A stretch of DNA of 64,000 nt from contig CM028335.1 in NCBI GenBank assembly GCA_016647705.1, positions 8,962,818 to 9,026,817 on the forward strand, written 5' to 3'. Positions 58,587 through 64,000 of the stretch are shown here, piece after piece; position 1 is the first letter of the stretch, and the number at the start of each line of letters is the position of its first letter. Origin of the DNA: Eucommia ulmoides (lineage: Eukaryota; Streptophyta; Magnoliopsida; Garryales; Eucommiaceae). Position numbers and translations under genes: made by a program. The notes below the pieces were generated by a model. It did no database searches. It saw only the letters and a program-made list of their open reading frames with translations, and was not told where the DNA came from.

Positions 58587-59695
58587 TTATTCTCTAGGAT
58601 TATGCATAAACTGGCTAACAATACTCAAGGCATAAGTCAGATCTGGCCTAGTATGAGATAAGTACAACAATCTCCCTAGAAGTCTTTGGTATCTTCCTTT
58701 GTCAATTAGTACTTGGTTGGGCTCAACACATAACTTTAGACCTTCTTCTACTGGTGTATCAACTGGTTGACATGCTGACATACCAGTCTCTCGCAATAGA
58801 TCTAGTCCATATTTTCTTTGAGATAGAACTATTCCTTTGTTAGATCGGAACACTTCAATCCCGAGAAAATATTTCAGATGACCTAGATCTTTCATTTCAA
58901 ATTCTTTTGACAAATAATTTTGCAAGGCTTTCCTTTCATTAGGATCATTCCCTGTAACCACCATATCATCCACATATATAATGAGCGCAGTTATCTTACC
59001 TTACTCCCTTTTGAGTAAAAGAGTATGATCTGAGTTGTTTTGATGATAGCCAAAGGTTATCATAGATTTTATAAACTTTCTAAACCATGCTCTAGGAGAC
59101 TGCTTCAACCCATACAATGATTTCTTTAGTCTACAAACCTTTTGCCTGTGTCTTTTGGGTATCATACATCCTGGTGGAAGATCCATGTAGACTTCTTCAG
59201 ATTGTTCACCATGAAAAAAAACATTCTTTACATCAAATTGTTGTAGGGGCCAATCCAAGTTGAATACAAACTGTGTTGATTTTTGGTTATAGGCGCAAAT
59301 TTTTCTGTGTAGTCAATTACGGAGGTTTGAGTGTATCCCTTTGCTACCAGTCTTATTTTAAAGCACTCAATTGTGCCATCAGCCTTGTACTTCATGGTGT
59401 AGATCCATCGATATCCAACCAGTTTCTTTCCTGGTTGAGGATCAACTAGTTCCCATGTTTCATTCTTTTGCAAAGATTTCATCTACTCGTTCATAGTTGT
59501 TTTCCACCTGGGATCAGATAAGGCTTCATGCACACTATTAGGAATAGATACAACAGATAATTGATTCACGAATGACATATTTAATTCTGACAAATGATGG
59601 TTGGACACATAATGACTCATGGGATATTTTACTTTACTAGAGAGCTCAGGTTCATATGTGGATTTAGGAATATCTCTCGTGTGGCGTTGTGGTAA
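58587..59695 (-). pseudogene. Cop-6 reverse transcriptase, broken
   Basis: Three overlapping pieces. The first has WELVDPQPGKKLVGYRWIY, RLVAKGYTQ and a degraded APITK region. The second has QQFDVKNVFFHGE, EEVYMDLPPGC and SLYGLKQSPRAWF. The third has the DDMVVTGNDP catalytic stretch near 58970, GHLKYFLGIEV and YLSHTRPDLTYA. Frame breaks lie near 59250 and 58990. Confidence 0.93.
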
Positions 59696-60235
59696 CTATC
59701 TTCTATATAGCTTAAGAACATCTTCAGTAAACGATTTGTGTGATATGTTGACCAAAGATGAAGCTACATTTTCTAGAACCTCGATTTCTGGCTGAGTTGG
59801 AGAATGATCCACCTCTTCAATTATTTGTTGCTCATCACTCTTTTGATATAATCTCATATCCCTTATCTCCAATTCACCCATTTCTTTATTTACTCCAGTC
59901 TGCGAGTCATTACCATTGGAGTCATTACCATTGGAATCCAATTTACCAATTTCTTCATTTACTTCAATCTGTGAGTCACTACCACTAGGATTCAATGTCA
60001 TATCAATTATCTTCGAGTTGCCCCCATCTTGATTATCCAAATCTAGACTTTGAATTTCCTTTTGGCACTCTCCTTGAAATTCAGGTTCGGATAAGTACAT
60101 TGTATCTTCATGGAAAACAACATCTATTGTGATAAATAATTGGCACGTTAGAGGATGATAACACCGATATCCTTTTTGATGAGTGGCGTACCCAACAAAA
60201 ACACATCTCAATGCTTGAGGAGTTAACTTGGTGCG
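59696..60235 (-). pseudogene. Cop-6 integrase C-terminus and linker
   Basis: Minus strand: CVFVGYATHQKGYRCYHP and LFITIDVVFHEDTMY, then an acidic linker with a short internal repeat (NGNDSNGNDSQT) before the RT. The linker duplication corresponds to the CATTGGAGTCATTAC repeat near 59915-59935. Confidence 0.85.
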
Positions 60236-61050
60236 TTAATGCTTGTGTAGATGTACAAACACCACACATCCAAAGACATGGGGCAGTAAACTTGAGAAAG
60301 CTGGAGCCATAATCCCATCATTTAGAGTTTGTAATGGTGTTTTGAAATCGAGGGTGCTAGAAGGTACACAATTGATTAAATAAGCTGTTGAAGTTAAAAC
60401 TTCTCCCCAATAAGATGATGCCATATGGGCTTCAATTAGCAAAGCTCGAACAACCTCCAACAAGTGTCAATTTTTTCGCTCGGCCACCCTGTTTTGTTAA
60501 GGTGTGGTGGAGCAAGTTGTCTGATGGACCATTCCTTGTACTTCCAAATAATGCTAAAATTCAGTACTCTGATATTCTCCACCATTGTCACTATGAAGAA
60601 CTTAAATCTTTCTATGGTATTGAGTTTCAATTTTTTTATGAAACTTTTGGAATAATGAGTTCACTTCACTTTTGGACTTCATAAAGCAAAGTCATGTCAT
60701 CCTGGTACAATCATCAAAAAACGTTACAAGCCAACGTACCCCTCCCGAAGTGTTGACCTTCGATGGACCCTAGACATCAAAATGAATAATCATGAACAGA
60801 AATGGACTTTTATTCAACTGTAATGGAAATGAAGCACGATGACTCTTTGCAAGTTCACAAATATCACAGTGAAAACTAGAAACATCGACTCTTGTAAATA
60901 AACTGGGAAAAAACCTTTTGAGATATCCAAATGAAACGTGTCCAAACCAGCGATGCCGTAACCATATTTCTTTCCCTTTTTTATCTTTAGAACCAGCCAC
61001 TGCCAGAGCTTGTCGTAGGCTTTCGGTACTGTTTGATTCCAAATCCAAGT
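60236..61050 (-). pseudogene. Cop-6 GAG-pre-integrase and integrase core, broken
   Basis: Minus strand: WLRHRWFGHVSFGYLK and FHCDICELAKSHRASF (His/Cys zinc site), MIIHFDVWG at the core start, then heavily decayed core, and LIEAHMASSYWGEV and TAYLINCVPSSTL toward the C-terminus. Confidence 0.88.
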
Positions 61051-61541
61051 AATATAGCTTCCTCGTCGAGTACCACGACCAATCGTTTTCCTAGTTTTGA
61101 TGTCCTTAAACACACAAAAATTAGGCCAAAAAATGACAACACAAGATAAAGTAGCGGTTATTTGGGAAACTGACAAAAGATTATAATATAAAGATGGAAC
61201 AACTAAGACAAACTCCAAATTTAATGTATTGGTGAGAGTCACAAATCCTTCTCCAATAACTGGGGTCGAAGTTTTATTTGTAGTAGAGACAAATTTTTGG
61301 GTGGAGTGATTAAGTGATAAGACTTATCTAGAATCATATGTCATGTGATCTATTGCATTAGAATCAATTATCCATGCATTATTCAAAATAGGTGTTAAAA
61401 TGTTTAAAACCTTACCACCATTGTCTACAGCTACAACTGCTACAGTAAGTGAAGGAGATAATCAAGGATGCAACGAGAGATGATGAGGGCTTCAAGGGTT
61501 CTTTCGTGAAAGCCATGGATGAATTTTTAAGTGTTGTTGTG
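61051..61541 (-). pseudogene. Cop-6 protease, broken
   Basis: Minus strand: WIIDSNAIDHMTYDS near 61350 is the aspartic protease motif with DSN in place of DSG. TSTPVIGEGFVTLTNTL and VVPSLYYNLLSVSQIT complete the domain. At 61541 the reading passes into Gyp-4. Confidence 0.82.
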
Positions 61542-62340
61542 TCACACCCCACCCCGGGCGACCGTAACCCGAGGTCGGGCATGATGTCGACATGACACTC
61601 CCTGTCCAACCAACCAAACACACCCATATATATAAATATATACCCAGACGCACGCATACCACTATCAACATTTTACCCTAAATAATACCTCAATCTCGTT
61701 TCCAATAATATGGGACACACCCGTCCCAAATATATATACAAAAAAAAAATCACTAAAAAATACGTTAAACCTTCCACAGTTCACCTCTAACTGGCCCACT
61801 CTCAAAATGACACTACCTCCAGACTCTACCTAGTGCCAGTAGTAGACCCACTCCTATTTGCAGCACCTACAACCAAAAATTTTTGTCGGTGTATAGTCTT
61901 CATAATAAAAACATTTTGAATGGATCAAGTACAAATATTAAACACCATGTTTCAAAATATAATATTATAGAATCACATACCGTACGAAAATCCAGTTTCC
62001 CTGTCATTACTGAAATAAACTCATATCTTTAAAAATATCCAATCGAAATATTTAAAGTTAACCAGTGCAACAAAATAATGTATTGATGCTAATCTATTTT
62101 AAAATAATATATCTAAACCAAATCAATCTAGACAGTTCATCGTATAATAAGATAGCAAATCAATCTAGACAGTTCATCGTATAATAAAACACCTCACACC
62201 ACTTTCCTACTAGGATAGGATCGTTTTTACCTCACGATCGAGAGTTGCAACGGTACCGTATCACCTACATATTTTGCACTCCTGACGGGTCAAACCACCC
62301 TATAGGACTTTACCTAGCAGGTTATCCACAACTTGCATGA

Positions 62341-62607
62341 CATATCTTCTTGACGAGAAGAAAAATCCACATCTCATAGGTCATACCCGTCGAACGAGAA
62401 GAAAATTCATATCTCATAGGTCATACCTGCCTAACGAGAAGAAAATCCATATCTCGTAAGTCATACTCGCCTAACGAGAAGAAAATTCGCATATCGTTAG
62501 TCATACCCGCCTAACGAGAAAAAAATCCACATCTCGTAGGTCATACCTGCCTAACGAGAAGAAAATCCACATCTCGTAGGTCATATTTGCCTAACGAGAA
62601 GAAAACT
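62341..62607 (+). repeat. 40-bp tandem repeat, seven copies
   Basis: Units with TCATACCYGCCTAACGAGAA GAAAATCCAC... start at 62341, 62381, 62421, 62461, 62501, 62541 and 62581, exactly 40 bases apart; the first is the most diverged and the last is partial. Confidence 0.96.
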
Positions 62608-63359
62608 ACGGCTTAATTGGACAAACATCACCTTTAAATCCCACTTGGTCCAAATATTATTTTCCACTTTTAACACCAAAACCGCTTGATCCCTATAAGT
62701 TGCAAATTCATCTATTTTTAAATAAACACATTTTTCATAATTTATACGAAAATAAAATTTGTAATTTACATAGAAGACAATACACTCACCTCGCTCTCCG
62801 CACTGCAAAAATACACTTTCCAAAACCTACTGGGACACTGGCGCCTGTGAACCTAACAACGATGGCCTAAATTAATATTTTATTTTAAAATAACCTAATG
62901 TGCAATGCAGGCCCTAAATCTCATATTTCTCATTCCTCAAGTTTTTATTATGGAAAATTATTATTTTGTCCATTTCGCTACGTTAATATTTACCGTACCA
63001 ATTGTTTCAAGATTAACGATTATTCCGGTTACGAAAATGACTATTACTATTTCGAAACTTTTAATACTTAACAATTTAATTTAATCGATAATGATTCCTG
63101 ATTAAAATTTTACCGGTTTCGAATCATTCGCAGGCCGAGAAATTGGATTTTGGATTCTATTTTATTTTTTTTCCTTTTTCCTCATTTTTTTTTCTTCTTC
63201 CCTTCCTCTTTTCTTTTTCTTCTTCTGCCTGTTTCTGCTTCCTGTTCTCTAAGCCTCACTGCCGCGGCGACACTGCAGTGGCTTTGTCACTGCTTCATTC
63301 TAAATTGACCACTTCTCTATCTCTCCTCACCAGTTCCGATGACACCCATACCACCGTCT

Positions 63360-63930
63360 GAACGTCACATGCACACACAACATAGACTATTGGACAATCC
63401 ACACACACACCGAACACACAAGCACACACCCATCGTCGACGATCACACCCACCGGACTGGCAACCTCACCCACGACAATCACACCCACCGGATGAGGAGA
63501 ACAACGCCAACAACTGCAACGATCACGAAACACACCCACACATGTACAGCCAAAATACACACATACACAATCACAGAATTACACACACATACCGTCGGAC
63601 CACCAATGACGATCACATACCCACATGCACGCCGAACGATCGGCGACTGATCACACACCTACCCATGTAGTCGACGACGAATAGCATACACACAAAAACG
63701 ACAAAATGGAACTGAATAAACATGACTAACCATACACATGCACACACCGATCACCTCTACACACCGTTGGACGAACTTAGACAGAGCACACACACATGAC
63801 GACGACAAGGAACAGAGCATACACACACACATACACGACGGAACACACACCAAACGGCGATGCCACACCCATGCACACGATCACCGGATGATGGATGACG
63901 AACACACACACACCCACGCCGAAGAAACAC
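63360..63930 (+). repeat. CA-rich low-complexity tract
   Basis: About 570 bases very rich in A and C on the plus strand, full of CACACA and ACCCAC words with GACGA and CGGA interspersed. Both strands show His/Thr- or Cys/Val-rich open frames that are products of composition, not genes. Confidence 0.85.
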
Positions 63931-64000
63931 TACGAACGTAACCCCCCCACCGCCGGTGATCCACTTCCCCTTCTTTTTTTTTTCTTTTTTTTTTTTTCTG

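Larger units (their letters stand above)
57817..61541 (-). mobile_element. Cop-6: decayed copia element, 5'-truncated
   Basis: Minus strand: protease, GAG-pre-integrase, integrase, linker, RT, RNase H, PPT and a short 3' LTR (58003-57817). gag and the 5' LTR are missing because the sequence is interrupted at 61541/61542 by Gyp-4; they may continue past the window end. The family differs from Cop-1/4 and from Cop-3. The short LTR and motif style point to a different copia lineage, which I do not name firmly. Confidence 0.9.
61542..64000 (+). mobile_element. Gyp-4: possible gypsy LTR/untranslated edge inserted in Cop-6
   Basis: An abrupt change at TGTCACACCCCACCCCGGGC, a TG start with the C-rich style of some gypsy (chromovirus) LTR ends. 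No protein is seen up to the window end. It holds a 37-base direct duplication (62124 and 62161), a 40-bp tandem repeat (62341-62607), a T/C-rich stretch (63150-63250) and a CA-rich stretch (63360-63930). The other end and TSD lie outside, so orientation and class are provisional. Confidence 0.45.

Noticed and set aside
62341-62607. Evenly spaced repeats resembling a CRISPR array
   Set aside because: Units are contiguous with no unique spacers, in a plant retroelement setting.
63143-63941. His/Thr-rich and Phe/Ser-rich open frames
   Set aside because: Products of the T/C-rich and CA-rich tracts; no domain and similar openness on both strands.

Overview
The window looks like heterochromatic or intergenic DNA from a flowering plant, probably a eudicot. 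It is AT-rich and built almost wholly from nested, decayed LTR retrotransposons (Ty1/copia and Ty3/gypsy), with one Pack-MULE and one Helitron that carry pieces of plant genes. I find no intact host gene, no tRNA or rRNA gene, no CRISPR array and no prokaryotic feature. Labels Cop-1 to Cop-6, Gyp-1 to Gyp-4, MULE-1 and Hel-1 are my own.

Layout. 1-2862: 3' part of a minus-strand copia (Cop-1). 3374-5213: long plus-strand copia LTR with a GC-rich core (Cop-2). 6980-8368: minus-strand gypsy LTR (Gyp-1). 10663-19172: pol-less gypsy of the tRNA-Asp-primed type, minus strand, with three LTRs (Gyp-2); its 3' LTR holds MULE-1 (10835-13341), which carries a receptor-kinase fragment. 19173-55543: one old minus-strand copia (Cop-3) split into pieces by later insertions. 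Gyp-3 (20158-37062, plus, TSD ACAAC) lies between its integrase and RT. Cop-5 (38887-53577, minus, near-perfect TSD) lies in its gag. Cop-4 (23055-34049, minus, perfect TSD ATATT) sits inside an LTR of Gyp-3. Hel-1 (42908-47737) sits inside Cop-5. 57817-61541: another minus-strand copia (Cop-6), cut at its gag/protease boundary by a possible gypsy end (Gyp-4, 61542 to window end) that carries a 40-bp tandem repeat and a CA-rich tract.

How the parts work together. Cop-4 is the most complete element: two 2.24-kb LTRs, tRNA-iMet primer site, polypurine tract, a single gag-pol frame broken by stops and one frameshift, and an extra sense ORF between pol and the 3' LTR. That ORF has its own TATA box and leader, and palindromes also found in the LTR lie upstream of it. 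It is the best candidate here for under-described biology. Gyp-2, Gyp-3 and Cop-5 each read as a tandem dimer (LTR-internal-LTR-internal-LTR) with a large deletion beside the middle or outer LTR. MULE-1 and Hel-1 show two routes of gene-fragment capture, one by 9-bp-TSD cut-and-paste and one by rolling circle.
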